Program-made: the position numbers and the translations under genes
Notes under the pieces: model-generated
The model's database searches: none
The model's input: the letters and a program-made list of their open reading frames with translations, nothing else
What the model was told of the DNA's origin: nothing
Shown here: positions 32,056-41,113 of the stretch, in pieces
How positions within the stretch are numbered: position 1 is the first letter of the stretch
Layout of the letters: each line of letters begins with the position of its first letter
NCBI GenBank assembly: GCA_022446795.1
Contig: JAKVBX010000004.1
Span: 169,722 to 233,721, forward strand
DNA length: 64,000 nt
Direction: 5' to 3'
Source of the DNA: Phycisphaerales bacterium
GTDB lineage: Bacteria > Planctomycetota > Phycisphaerae > Phycisphaerales > SM1A02

Positions 32056-35000
32056 CTACCTCCGCATCACCGCAGCGTCGGCGTTCATCATCGTGGAACA
32101 GACAATCACCAGGGCCGCCCGTGCTGCTGCATCGTCCAATGACTCACCGTCGGGAATGGCCAGGATCGCTCGAGCGGCATCCAGGTCCTCAGCCAGCACC
32201 TGGCGCTCCCGCTCATGAAGCGCCAACAGGACATCCCGTTCATTGGACGTGGGTGGTCGACTCGTCAACAACCGCCACGCCATCGTGATGCGATCCGTCG
32301 TGGAGGGTCCAGCCTCCTGCTCGACACGCTCCGCCAGGATCCGTGCCGCTTCGACGAACTGTGGATCATTCAGCAATACCAGCGCCTGCAATGGCGTACT
32401 GGTGGTCTGTCGCCTCGCGAGACAGACATCACGCTTGGCCGCATCGAAGATCATCATTGATGGTGGCGGCGAGGTCAGCTTCCAGAACGTGTAGAGGCTG
32501 CGGCGATACAGCGAGTCACCGGTCCCTTGCGGATAGACACTGCCGCTCTTTTCCTGCCACAGGCCCGCGGGTTGGTAGGGATAGACGCTTGGCCCGCCGA
32601 CACGCTGGACCAGCAATCCACTCGTAGCCAGGGCATGATCACGGATCATCTCCGCCGACAGGCGTCCACTGGGGCCCCTGGCGAGCAGCCTGTTCTGTGG
32701 ATCGATCCGGCGATGCGCTTCCGATGCACGTGATGACTGCTGGTAGGTCTCGGACATCGCCATCCGCTTGAGCATGGCCTTGACATCCCAGCCGGAATCA
32801 ATGAAGTCGAGCGCCAGTTCATCCAGGAGTTCGGGGTGTGATGGCAGCAGCCCCTGGTTCCCGAAGTCCTCCGGGGTGGCCACGATGCCGGTATTGAATA
32901 GAACAGCCCACAGACGATTGACGGCCACGCGTGCCGCCAGTGGGTTCTCACGATCCAGGGTCCATCGGGCCAGTCCCAGGCGGTTGCGCGGCAACTCCTC
33001 GGGGAAGGACATGATGCTCGCGGGCGTGTCCGGTTCAACGGCTTCCAGCCTGGCGTCGTATCGCCCACGGTCCAGGACATGACTGACCCGCGGTTCCTCC
33101 AACTCGACCATGGTCATGATCTCGGTGGGTTGATCCAGTGCGCCGGCCAACTCCCGCCGCGCCACCTGGACCGCCTCACGGGCCTCCATCCACTCCTGGT
33201 CGTGCGTAGCGAGGTAGTAGTCGAACGCTTCCTCGGTTCCCGCGACCACGGCATCGGCCAGTGCACGTTCATCAAAGAGTTGTCGAGCCTCGACCGGTGT
33301 CAATGCCCGGTTGAAGACCCGCAGATCGTCCACCTGTCCATGCTTGAAGCCACGGTCGCGGAACCGCTGGCCGATGGTCATCGCCCCGGGCCCACCCCCG
33401 GTGATGGGTTTCGTGAGGTGATCCTGTTCGATCTCCACGTCGACGACCTCACCATCGATGAACATCGACAGCCCGTCAGCCCGCGACGATCCATCCGAGA
33501 CCAACGTGATCTGCATCCATCGGTTGAGATCCAGTGGCGTGGTGCCACGGATGCTGATGGCATTGCCGGGCCAGAAGTGAACCAGCGACCAGGTGGGATG
33601 GCCATCCTCGATCAGCAGTTGATAGCCCTGGCTGCCCGCGTCCGTCCAGGACCGGGAGCGATGCAGAATGACCGCGCGATCCGTCCAGCCTGGCACCTTG
33701 ATCCAGAGTGACAGCGTGAAGGGATCACTACGCGTGAATGCCGCCACGGTCGGGAAACGGGCGTTGTTCTCACCCGAGAGCAACAGGCCCATGCCATGCA
33801 TCGATTCAACCAGTTCAGGCTCACCGGTGACCGTCCCCGGGGTGGCCGAATCCGCATGGTTCACCAGCGTGTTGTCTTCGATGGCGTCCATCGGATAGTG
33901 ACCGACGAGCCCCGGGATGTCCGCCACGCTGGCATTGCCGTTTCGCCATGACTCGAATGACGGACGACGCTGCTCGCGCAGCGATGAGAGTCCCATTTCC
34001 GCCGCCGTGACGCTGGCTCGCGCAGCAGCGATGCGTTCTTCCTGCTCCGGTGTGGCCAGCATCAGCGTCGGTGTCGGGACGGCATTCGTGAAATGTGAGT
34101 AGAGACCACATTCATTGATGTCATCGAAGAAAGCAAACAGCTCGTAGTACTCGCGCTGGCTGATGGGATCGAACTTGTGATCATGGCAACGGGCGCACTC
34201 GGTGGTCATCCCCAGCATCGCTGTTCCATAGGTATGGACCCGGTCGGCCACGTACTCGACTCGATACTCCTCCTCGACGCTCCCCCCTTCGTTGGTCTGG
34301 CGATGCAGTCGATTGAAGGCGGTCGCCAGTTGCTGATCCCGCGTGGGATCGGGGAGCAGGTCACCGGCCAACTGCCACGTGACGAACTGGTCGTACGGGA
34401 GATTGTCATTGAAAGAACGGATCACCCAGTCGCGGTAGGGCCAGACGGCTCGGTTCCGATCCGTCTGGTAGCCGTAGGTGTCGGCATAGCGTGCGAGATC
34501 GAGCCACGCGGCCGCCATGTGCTCGCCATAGGCCTCCGACTCGAGCAGCCGGTCGATCACCCGGCCCCAGGCGCCAGGCTCGTCATCGGCCAGGAAGGCA
34601 TCGATCTCCTCGATCGCGGGTGGCAACCCGGTCAGGTCAAACGTGATCCGTCGAAGTCTCGTCGTTCGATCCGCCGCAGGCGAAGACTCAAGCCCCGCCG
34701 CCTGAAGCGCCTCGCGAACATGTCTGTCGATTGGGTCCACGCCTTCATCGCTCGTCCCGGGGAACGACCGACTCGCTGGGATGAACGACCAGTGTCGCTC
34801 CCAGGTGGCGCCCTGGTCGATCCATCGGCGGACCAGTTCGATCTCCTCCGCCGTGAGTGACAGCCCGGAATCCGCCGGCGGCATCCGGTCGTCGTCATGC
34901 GCCGTGGTCATCCGCTGGAACATGGCGCTGGCGGACGCGTCCCCGGGAACGATGGCCCGGGTCCCGTCCGGCAGCGGTTGCACCAGGACGTCCTGGACAT

Positions 35001-35193
35001 CAAGCCGGAGATCGGCCTGGCGGGCCGCGGCGTCTGGCCCGTGGCAGCGAAAGCAGTTCTGCGACAGCAACGGCCGGATATCACGACTGAAGTCCACGTC
35101 ATCACTGGTCGTGATCTCATCGGCCATGCTCGTGGAGATCATGGCGATGACCGGGACAAGGGAGAACACGAACTGGAGTCTTCGGACACCCAT
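32056..35193 (-). CDS. Planctomycete cytochrome c / DUF1549 / LamG / DUF1553 protein
   Basis: A 1045-residue secreted protein with a signal peptide (MGVRRLQFVFSLVPVIAMISTSMA). A planctomycete-type cytochrome c domain has a single haem motif CFRCH in RDIRPLLSQNCFRCHGPD. DUF1549 follows, with TFDLTGLPPAIEEIDAFL and WLDLARYADTYGYQTDR. A LamG/ConA-like domain is inserted in the centre (GHYPMDAIEDNTLVNHADS ... QVDDLRVFNRALTPVEARQLF). DUF1553 then runs to the end (NRLGLARWTLDRENPLAARV, GRLSAEMIRDHALATSGLL, RQTTSTPLQALVLLNDPQFVEAARILA). It may bind or act on polysaccharides with its DUF1501 partner. ATG 35193 begins the signal peptide; a TAGACT hexamer lies 10 nt upstream. Confidence 0.88.
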   Translation of the reverse strand: MGVRRLQFVFSLVPVIAMISTSMADEITTSDDVDFSRDIRPLLSQNCFRCHGPDAAARQADLRLDVQDVLVQPLPDGTRAIVPGDASASAMFQRMTTAHDDDRMPPADSGLSLTAEEIELVRRWIDQGATWERHWSFIPASRSFPGTSDEGVDPIDRHVREALQAAGLESSPAADRTTRLRRITFDLTGLPPAIEEIDAFLADDEPGAWGRVIDRLLESEAYGEHMAAAWLDLARYADTYGYQTDRNRAVWPYRDWVIRSFNDNLPYDQFVTWQLAGDLLPDPTRDQQLATAFNRLHRQTNEGGSVEEEYRVEYVADRVHTYGTAMLGMTTECARCHDHKFDPISQREYYELFAFFDDINECGLYSHFTNAVPTPTLMLATPEQEERIAAARASVTAAEMGLSSLREQRRPSFESWRNGNASVADIPGLVGHYPMDAIEDNTLVNHADSATPGTVTGEPELVESMHGMGLLLSGENNARFPTVAAFTRSDPFTLSLWIKVPGWTDRAVILHRSRSWTDAGSQGYQLLIEDGHPTWSLVHFWPGNAISIRGTTPLDLNRWMQITLVSDGSSRADGLSMFIDGEVVDVEIEQDHLTKPITGGGPGAMTIGQRFRDRGFKHGQVDDLRVFNRALTPVEARQLFDERALADAVVAGTEEAFDYYLATHDQEWMEAREAVQVARRELAGALDQPTEIMTMVELEEPRVSHVLDRGRYDARLEAVEPDTPASIMSFPEELPRNRLGLARWTLDRENPLAARVAVNRLWAVLFNTGIVATPEDFGNQGLLPSHPELLDELALDFIDSGWDVKAMLKRMAMSETYQQSSRASEAHRRIDPQNRLLARGPSGRLSAEMIRDHALATSGLLVQRVGGPSVYPYQPAGLWQEKSGSVYPQGTGDSLYRRSLYTFWKLTSPPPSMMIFDAAKRDVCLARRQTTSTPLQALVLLNDPQFVEAARILAERVEQEAGPSTTDRITMAWRLLTSRPPTSNERDVLLALHERERQVLAEDLDAARAILAIPDGESLDDAAARAALVIVCSTMMNADAAVMRR

Positions 35194-35329
35194 CGTGAAC
35201 ACCAGTCTATCTGGCTGGCTCCGGATTCCATCCCCCGGGGACCGTGATTGTGCCCGGGCCGACCATAACCGGCTCTCCATGCGACAATGAGCCGGCAACG
35301 AATGGCGACACACCGGGGATCCTGGGCCC

Positions 35330-36328
35330 ATGCAGACCGATGACCTACAACGCTTCGCGGAACTGGCACTCAGCGCCATCGATCGCGAGTATCCCTATCA
35401 CCTGTCGCACACCTTCCTGGAGCCGGGCGAGGTGCCCTCACCCCGCGCCGTCACCCCGGTGTTCTATGGATGCTATGACTGGCATTCCGCGGTGCACGGC
35501 CACTGGCTCCTGGCACGAGCCGTTCGACTGCTTCCGCCCTCGGCGTTCGTCGACCAATGCCGCGAGGCCCTGGACCGGAGCCTGGTCCCCTCCTCGCTCC
35601 TGCAGGAACGTGACTACCTGGCGGCGCGTCCCGCATTCGAGCGCCCCTACGGGTTGGCCTGGGTACTGGCCCTGGCCATGGAACTGCGGGAACACCACGA
35701 CAACCAAACCTGGCAGGAAGCGGTTCAACCGGTCGAAGCGGTTGCTGCGGCCAACCTGGCGAACTGGCTTCCGAAACTGTCACACCCGATTCGATGCGGA
35801 ACCCATCCCCAGACGGCATTCGCCATGGCACTCACCTGGGACTGGGCCGAGGCCTGCGGTCATGAGAACACCACGAGCATGCTCCGCAATCGCGCCAATA
35901 CCTTCTTCGGCGACGACCGTGATTACCCGCTGCACCTGGAACCCTCGGGCGAAGACTTCTTCTCACCTTCGCTCGGAGCGGCATCGATGATGGCAAGAGT
36001 GCTCGATCGCGATGAATTCATGCCATGGATGGAGCAGTGCCTGCCGACACTCGGGCGACACGTGGACCTGGAACCCGTCAGCAGTCGTGATCGACAGGAT
36101 GGGCGACTGGCCCACCTTGATGGACTGAACCTGAGTCGCGCCTGGATGTTGTGTGATATCGCCGTTGCGATGGGTAATGAGGACAGTCGTTTTTCGAAAC
36201 TGATCCAATCCGCCCAGACGCATGCTGAGCATGGCCTTGAAGCCGTTTCACCCCAGTACTACGCCGGATCGCACTGGCTGGGGACGTTTGCCGCGTATCT
36301 GTCGGATCGAATGTCCCGGGCGGTATGA
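35330..36328 (+). CDS. DUF2891 family protein
   Basis: A 332-residue soluble protein of the DUF2891 family, likely an (alpha/alpha)-barrel. Characteristic segments are YPYHLSHTFLEPGEV, TPVFYGCYDWHSAVHGHWLLARAVRLLP, ERPYGLAWVLALAMELREH, HPIRCGTHPQTAFAMALTWDWA, and GEDFFSPSLGAASMMARVL followed by HLDGLNLSRAWML. The conserved His, Trp and Asp residues in YDWHSAVHGHW suggest a sugar-binding or glycosidase-like cleft, but no reaction is known. There is no signal peptide. GGGGAT lies 9 nt before the ATG. It is divergent from the DUF1553 gene and 7 bp upstream of the sigma factor start. Confidence 0.85.
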   Translation: MQTDDLQRFAELALSAIDREYPYHLSHTFLEPGEVPSPRAVTPVFYGCYDWHSAVHGHWLLARAVRLLPPSAFVDQCREALDRSLVPSSLLQERDYLAARPAFERPYGLAWVLALAMELREHHDNQTWQEAVQPVEAVAAANLANWLPKLSHPIRCGTHPQTAFAMALTWDWAEACGHENTTSMLRNRANTFFGDDRDYPLHLEPSGEDFFSPSLGAASMMARVLDRDEFMPWMEQCLPTLGRHVDLEPVSSRDRQDGRLAHLDGLNLSRAWMLCDIAVAMGNEDSRFSKLIQSAQTHAEHGLEAVSPQYYAGSHWLGTFAAYLSDRMSRAV

Positions 36329-36329
36329 T
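36324..36329 (+). promoter_or_regulatory. Candidate -10 element (TATGAT) for the sigma factor-kinase pair
   Basis: TATGAT overlaps the stop region of the DUF2891 gene and is followed by exactly 6 nt (CCTGTC) and ATG 36336, giving a leaderless sigma factor mRNA. Confidence 0.5.
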
Positions 36330-36335
36330 CCTGTC

Positions 36336-36941
36336 ATGCAAGGATCGGGGCCTGATCACGACCGGCTGGATGAAACCGACCACAGTGAGATCACCCGCCT
36401 GCTGAACGCCCATGACGATGGTCGCGATGAGGCGTTGGAGCAGGTCGCGATCCAGTTGATGGATGAACTTCGTCGTATCGCCGGCGCGCATTGCCGTGGG
36501 GAACGCGCCGACCACACGCTGCAACCGACTGCGGTCGTCAACGAAGCCTGGATCCGCCTGGCCAGGCAGGAGGGCGTGACCTGGCAGAGCCGGGAACACT
36601 TCCTCTCGGTCGCCTCGCTGGCCATGCGGAGAATCTTGATCGATCACGCCCGAAAACGAAAAAGCATCGTCCGCGGCGGTGACCGACAACGCGTTCCCCT
36701 GGGAGAGGCCGCCTCGAACCCGGACCAGGGGCAGCAGTTCGACCTGGAAGACCTGAGCCAGGCGCTGGATGAGTTGGACACGCTCGATCCGGAACTGGCC
36801 CGGATCGTCGACCTGCGATGCCTGGCGGGGTTGGCCATCGATGATGTGGCGGAGTTGACGGATCTCTCCGCACCACAAGTCAAACGACGATGGGCCCTGG
36901 CCCGGGGCTGGCTGCAGAACAGGCTCAAGGATTCGATGTGA
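36336..36941 (+). CDS. ECF-family RNA polymerase sigma factor (planctomycete Sigma70_ECF type)
   Basis: A 201-residue extracytoplasmic-function sigma factor. The N-terminal region-2 part (EITRLLNAHDDGRDEALEQVAIQLMDELRRIAGAHC) and the very typical linker THTLQPTAVVNEAWIRL-like sequence (here HTLQPTAVVNEAWIRL, residues about 64-79), then FLSVASLAMRRILIDHARKRKSIVRGG, identify the ECF subgroup common in planctomycetes. Region 4 ends with DLSAPQVKRRWALARGWLQNRL, a helix-turn-helix. No anti-sigma factor is nearby. The kinase gene that follows overlaps it by 4 bp (GTGA), which suggests that phosphorylation replaces anti-sigma control. Confidence 0.93.
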   Translation: MQGSGPDHDRLDETDHSEITRLLNAHDDGRDEALEQVAIQLMDELRRIAGAHCRGERADHTLQPTAVVNEAWIRLARQEGVTWQSREHFLSVASLAMRRILIDHARKRKSIVRGGDRQRVPLGEAASNPDQGQQFDLEDLSQALDELDTLDPELARIVDLRCLAGLAIDDVAELTDLSAPQVKRRWALARGWLQNRLKDSM

Positions 36942-39550
36942 ACGCACTTCCACAGTTCATCCAGGCCAGGCAGATCGCGGAAACGGCGCTCGATCTGTTC
37001 GGCCAGGAACGGACGGACTTTCTCGAGCAGACCTGTGGCGCTGATGCCGACATCCGATCACTGGTTGACCAGTTGATCGAACAGGCGGAGACGTCGACGG
37101 GATTCCTGGAAGACTTCCGTGACGAGATCACGCTGGCAGGCAACGACGCTCATCGAGGTGAGGGCCAGTTGATTCCGGAGACGATCGGTGAATTCGAGAT
37201 CCTGCGTGTCCTGGCGACCGGTGGATGGAGCATCGTCTACGAGGCGAGGCAGGCCAATCCGAATCGCAAGGTTGCCGTGAAGGTCCTGCAGGCATCACTC
37301 AACAAGGCCTCCGCCCAGCGACGATTTGCCTACGAATCGGAAGTACTGGCCCGGCTGCAGCATCCGGGGATCGCGAAGGTCCTGCATGCAGGGTGGTTCG
37401 ACACGCCGGCCGGCCGTAACCCCTACTTCGCGCTGGAGTTGATCGAAGGGGCCCAACCGCTCGATGCCTGGGCGGCGAACCGGGGTCCGCGTGAACTGCT
37501 GAAGATGATCAGCAGGATCTGTGACATCGTTCACTATGGTCATACCCGTGGGGTCATCCACTGCGACATCAAGCCAGGGAACATCCTGGTCGATGCGTCG
37601 AATCACGTTCACATCATCGACTTCGGCATCGCAACCGCGGTTGGGGAAGAAGGCGGTCCCGGTCTCGATGCCACCGCCGACCTGACACGAACCCCGAGTG
37701 TCGTCGGAACGCTGCAGTACATGGCGCCCGAGCAATTCTCCGGCGATCCCGCGACGATCGATGCCCGGACGGACGTCCATGCCCTGGGCGTTCTGCTGTA
37801 CCAGTTGGTCGCCGGCGACCGGCCATGGCCGATCTCGGGCGTACCACCACACGAAGCCGTTCGACTGATCCTGGAGACGAAACCGGCACCACCGCGACGC
37901 GTCAATCCCGCGATCAAGCGTGACATGGAAACCATCATCGAGACGGCCATGGATCCGGATCCGGATCAACGCTATGCGTCTGCCCTCGAACTGAGCCAGG
38001 ACATCGATCGCTTCCTGAACTCCATGCCCATCACCGCCCGGCCGGTCTCACGCGGGCGGGCCATGCGGCTCTTTGTCGGTCGCCACAAGGCGGCAGTCGC
38101 CATGGCCCTGGCCTTCGTGCTGGTGCTCTCCTCGGCCACCGTCCTGAGCCTGGTCGCATGGCGACGCGCTCAACATGCGGCGGAAGTCGCTCGCGCCCAG
38201 GAAGCCCGCGCTCGCGCTTCCTCCACTTTCCTCACCGACATGTTCTCGCTGGCCCATCCAGCCGTGGCCTCCGGTGGAACGATCGGCGTCCGGCGGATGC
38301 TGGACGAGGCCACGGCAAACGTGACTGCGAGTTACCAGGATGATGTGCAGGCACAGGCCATGATGCGACGGGCGCTCGCTCGAATCCAAATGGACATCGG
38401 TGATCTCGATGGCGCCGCCCACAATCTGGACGCCATACCGGCCCAGGCGATGGGCGATGCCGTCGGAGACCTGGAACGTGAAGTGCTCACGGCTCGGCTG
38501 GAGCACTACCGCGGGCAGTTCGATCCCTCTGAATCCCGGCTCCGCACAATCCTGGCCGATGACACACCACCGGCACAGGACATGGAACCGTTGCTGGTCG
38601 AGGCGCACGGCATCCTCGGAAAGGTTCTGATCGAACGGCTGGACTACGTTGCCGCCACACCTGTCCTGGCCACGGCCGTCAAGCGTGGCCGCTTGACCCT
38701 GGGTCCTGATGATCCCGTGACCATCGAGATGGAGGCCTGGCTCGGACGGGCCGAGGCCGCGCTCGTGATGCTCGGCGCGGACAACGCTCCAGATCCCGCG
38801 GCACCGCCGCCCTACCGGAGTGTCGAGCGCGTCATCGACGTCCTCGGCCCAACGCATCCGGCGACCTTCCTGGCTCGGCTGGCCGATTCGGATCGGAACT
38901 ACATCACGAGTGGCTCAACACCCGACATCCTCGCTACCCAGGCAGCCATCTACGCTGATGCCTCCGAAGCGCTGGGCCAACTGCATCCACGTACCCTGGA
39001 GACGTCCATTGAACTGGGCAACATGTATCGAGCCACCGGTAACCTCGTCGAGGCAGAGCGGCTGCTGCGTGAAGCCATCAGTGGGTATGACGCGACCTAC
39101 GGCCCGGGCCATTCCCATGCCGCCATGGCCGCCGGACACCTGGGGAACGTCCTCAGCGCAACAGGACGATGGAATGAAGCAGCCGGTGTCCATGAGCGGG
39201 TGTGGCGGACCTGCGTCGAGTTGTGGGGACCGCACGAGGTGCGGACCGTCGACGCCCGGCTCCAGATGACCATCGCCCTCCTGGAACTGGATCGATTGGA
39301 CGAAGTCGTGAACGACTACCCGGACGTCCTGTCGGACTACGTGGAGTACTTCTTCACCGGTCGATCACCTGACTACTACCAGTTGCGGATGTCATACCTG
39401 GAGGCCGCCCAGCGTGCTGGCCGACATGATCTCCTCGAGGCGGAAGCCACCGCGCTGAGACGCGACATCGAGGCGCATCTCGATACCGGATCCGACTTCG
39501 CCGTGGCACTTCTTGACCGGATCGACGCCCTGGATCAGCAGGGCCCGTAG
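36938..39550 (+). CDS. Ser/Thr kinase with atypical motifs, coupled to the ECF sigma factor
   Basis: An 870-residue protein. An N-terminal helical region of about 80 residues resembles those of planctomycete kinases encoded with ECF factors. The kinase domain (about 84-360) keeps the catalytic Lys K115 (VAVKVL), Asp D210, DFG at 228-230 and YMAPEQ. However, the glycine loop is altered (LATGGWSIVYEA, lacking two of three glycines) and HRD is HCD (208-210). A transmembrane helix at about 385-408 is followed by a long TPR-like exported part (for example TLETSIELGNMYRATGNLVEAERLLREAI). GTG 36938 is chosen because it overlaps the sigma-factor stop and has AAGGA upstream. Activity is likely but not certain. 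Its 3' end overlaps the convergent beta-helix gene by 16 bp. Confidence 0.88.
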   Translation: MNALPQFIQARQIAETALDLFGQERTDFLEQTCGADADIRSLVDQLIEQAETSTGFLEDFRDEITLAGNDAHRGEGQLIPETIGEFEILRVLATGGWSIVYEARQANPNRKVAVKVLQASLNKASAQRRFAYESEVLARLQHPGIAKVLHAGWFDTPAGRNPYFALELIEGAQPLDAWAANRGPRELLKMISRICDIVHYGHTRGVIHCDIKPGNILVDASNHVHIIDFGIATAVGEEGGPGLDATADLTRTPSVVGTLQYMAPEQFSGDPATIDARTDVHALGVLLYQLVAGDRPWPISGVPPHEAVRLILETKPAPPRRVNPAIKRDMETIIETAMDPDPDQRYASALELSQDIDRFLNSMPITARPVSRGRAMRLFVGRHKAAVAMALAFVLVLSSATVLSLVAWRRAQHAAEVARAQEARARASSTFLTDMFSLAHPAVASGGTIGVRRMLDEATANVTASYQDDVQAQAMMRRALARIQMDIGDLDGAAHNLDAIPAQAMGDAVGDLEREVLTARLEHYRGQFDPSESRLRTILADDTPPAQDMEPLLVEAHGILGKVLIERLDYVAATPVLATAVKRGRLTLGPDDPVTIEMEAWLGRAEAALVMLGADNAPDPAAPPPYRSVERVIDVLGPTHPATFLARLADSDRNYITSGSTPDILATQAAIYADASEALGQLHPRTLETSIELGNMYRATGNLVEAERLLREAISGYDATYGPGHSHAAMAAGHLGNVLSATGRWNEAAGVHERVWRTCVELWGPHEVRTVDARLQMTIALLELDRLDEVVNDYPDVLSDYVEYFFTGRSPDYYQLRMSYLEAAQRAGRHDLLEAEATALRRDIEAHLDTGSDFAVALLDRIDALDQQGP

Positions 39551-40980
39551 GCGCCAAGAAGATCCAGCAGATCATTGACATCCACATCCCCGTCGCCATC
39601 GAGATCCGCAGGGCAGCCACCGCAGAATCCCCAGGCACTGATCATGGCCAGGACATCATCGACGCCGACCTCGCCATCGCCATTGATGTCCCCGAGACAG
39701 TCGAGGCACTCGGGCTGTGACGTGTTGCCACCGAGATCGGTGAAGTCACCACTGAAATCAGCTGGGCTGTTGCCGCAGAAGGCCGAGTTGGCCACCGTGG
39801 CTGACGGGCTGTCGGTGAATCCGGCTCCACCACCACCGGCCCCGGCGATGTTGTCACGGAACTCGCACGAGTCGACGGACGGTTCACTCGCCCGGGAGTG
39901 GAAGCCCCCGCCGAATTCGTCAGCCATGTTCCCCTCGAAGAGGCAGTTGATGAGCTTCGCATTGCTGGGGAAGTACGGATCCAGGTTGCCGGGGCAGGCC
40001 AGTCCCCCACCGTTTCGACCGGCGTGGTTGTCCCGGAAGGTGCAGTCGATGACATCCGGGTGGCAGTCATAGGCATTGGACATGCCGGCCCCGTCACCAT
40101 TGACGATGTTGCCCTCGAACAGGCAGTTGGTGACGACTGGATAGCACGGTCCCCCGCCATTACCGACGCCGTAGTTGCAGATGCCGCCACCAGCGCCCAG
40201 CGGGTTGCCCGTCTGGACATTACCGATGAACGAGCACCCCGTCACGGTCGGACTGCTGCGTGAGCGGTTGTAGATGCCACCACCGACGTTGCCGATCATG
40301 TTGGCCTCGAAGACGCAATCCGTGATCGTGGGACTGCAGTCCACGGTGTTCGTCATCCCACCACCCCAGGAGGCGGAGTTCTTCTCGAACCGGCAGTTGA
40401 CGATGGTCGGATTCGAGGACTCGAGGTTGTAGATGCCCCCGCCATGACCTTCCGAGATGTTCCCGACGAACTGGCAATTCTCGATGCGGCCGTTCCCTCG
40501 CTGGCAGAAGAGGCCGGCGCCGCCCCAGCAGGCATTGGACGTGACCAGGCAGTTGCGGATGGTCGGTGAGGAATCAACGACGATGATGCCCCCGCCGCAT
40601 CGAACCGCACCGAAGATGGGATCGATGATCATCGTTCCGGACCCTTGCCCGATCCGGAAACCGTCGAGGACACTCTCGGCGGTCTCACCGCTGACAAAGC
40701 TCACCACTGAAGTACTGGTCTCACTGCCGTCGATGGTGGCCTGTTCCGCGTCGGTGCTCTCGACGGTGATCGCCTTCCCGAGGAAGTTGATCGCGCCGCT
40801 GTAGAAGCCCGGGTACACCCGGATGATGTCGCCATTGGACGCCGCCTCGATCGCCGGCTGGATGGCCGTGAAATCGGCGGTCGGCAGGTCAGCCAGGTCA
40901 TCATCGACCGTCCAGGTCGCTCCCCAGGCCGAGCTGCAGAGCATCGTGACTACCGCAGGAACCAGCATTGTTGACATCAT
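39535..40980 (-). CDS. Secreted right-handed beta-helix protein with dockerin-like tail
   Basis: A 481-residue exported protein. A signal peptide (MMSTMLVPAVVTMLCSSAWG) is followed by a pectate-lyase-like segment, FTAIQPAIEAASNGDIIRVYPGFY. A stack of about ten parallel beta-helix coils comes next, with the recurring core C-x-F-x-x-N-x-(S/A)-x-x-G-G-G-(I/M/L), for example CQFVGNISEGHGGGIYN and CRFEKNSASWGGGMTN. The C-terminus is a two-part EF-hand unit (GDINGDGEVGVDDVLAMISAWG and CPADLDGDGDVDVNDLLDLLG). It may bind or cut polysaccharide, but no catalytic residues are obvious. ATG 40980 has GAGAGGTGGG just upstream. Confidence 0.82.
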   Translation of the reverse strand: MMSTMLVPAVVTMLCSSAWGATWTVDDDLADLPTADFTAIQPAIEAASNGDIIRVYPGFYSGAINFLGKAITVESTDAEQATIDGSETSTSVVSFVSGETAESVLDGFRIGQGSGTMIIDPIFGAVRCGGGIIVVDSSPTIRNCLVTSNACWGGAGLFCQRGNGRIENCQFVGNISEGHGGGIYNLESSNPTIVNCRFEKNSASWGGGMTNTVDCSPTITDCVFEANMIGNVGGGIYNRSRSSPTVTGCSFIGNVQTGNPLGAGGGICNYGVGNGGGPCYPVVTNCLFEGNIVNGDGAGMSNAYDCHPDVIDCTFRDNHAGRNGGGLACPGNLDPYFPSNAKLINCLFEGNMADEFGGGFHSRASEPSVDSCEFRDNIAGAGGGGAGFTDSPSATVANSAFCGNSPADFSGDFTDLGGNTSQPECLDCLGDINGDGEVGVDDVLAMISAWGFCGGCPADLDGDGDVDVNDLLDLLGAYGPC

Positions 40981-41113
40981 GTTTCCCACCTCTCTCCTCA
41001 TCAGCCTACCGCACGGGCGGTCGATCGCGACCGGAACCAGTGGACATCGGGTTTTTACGAAAAAATTCGTCACTTCAATGGCTGCCGGGCAGGCAATATC
41101 CTATGGTCCGCAG

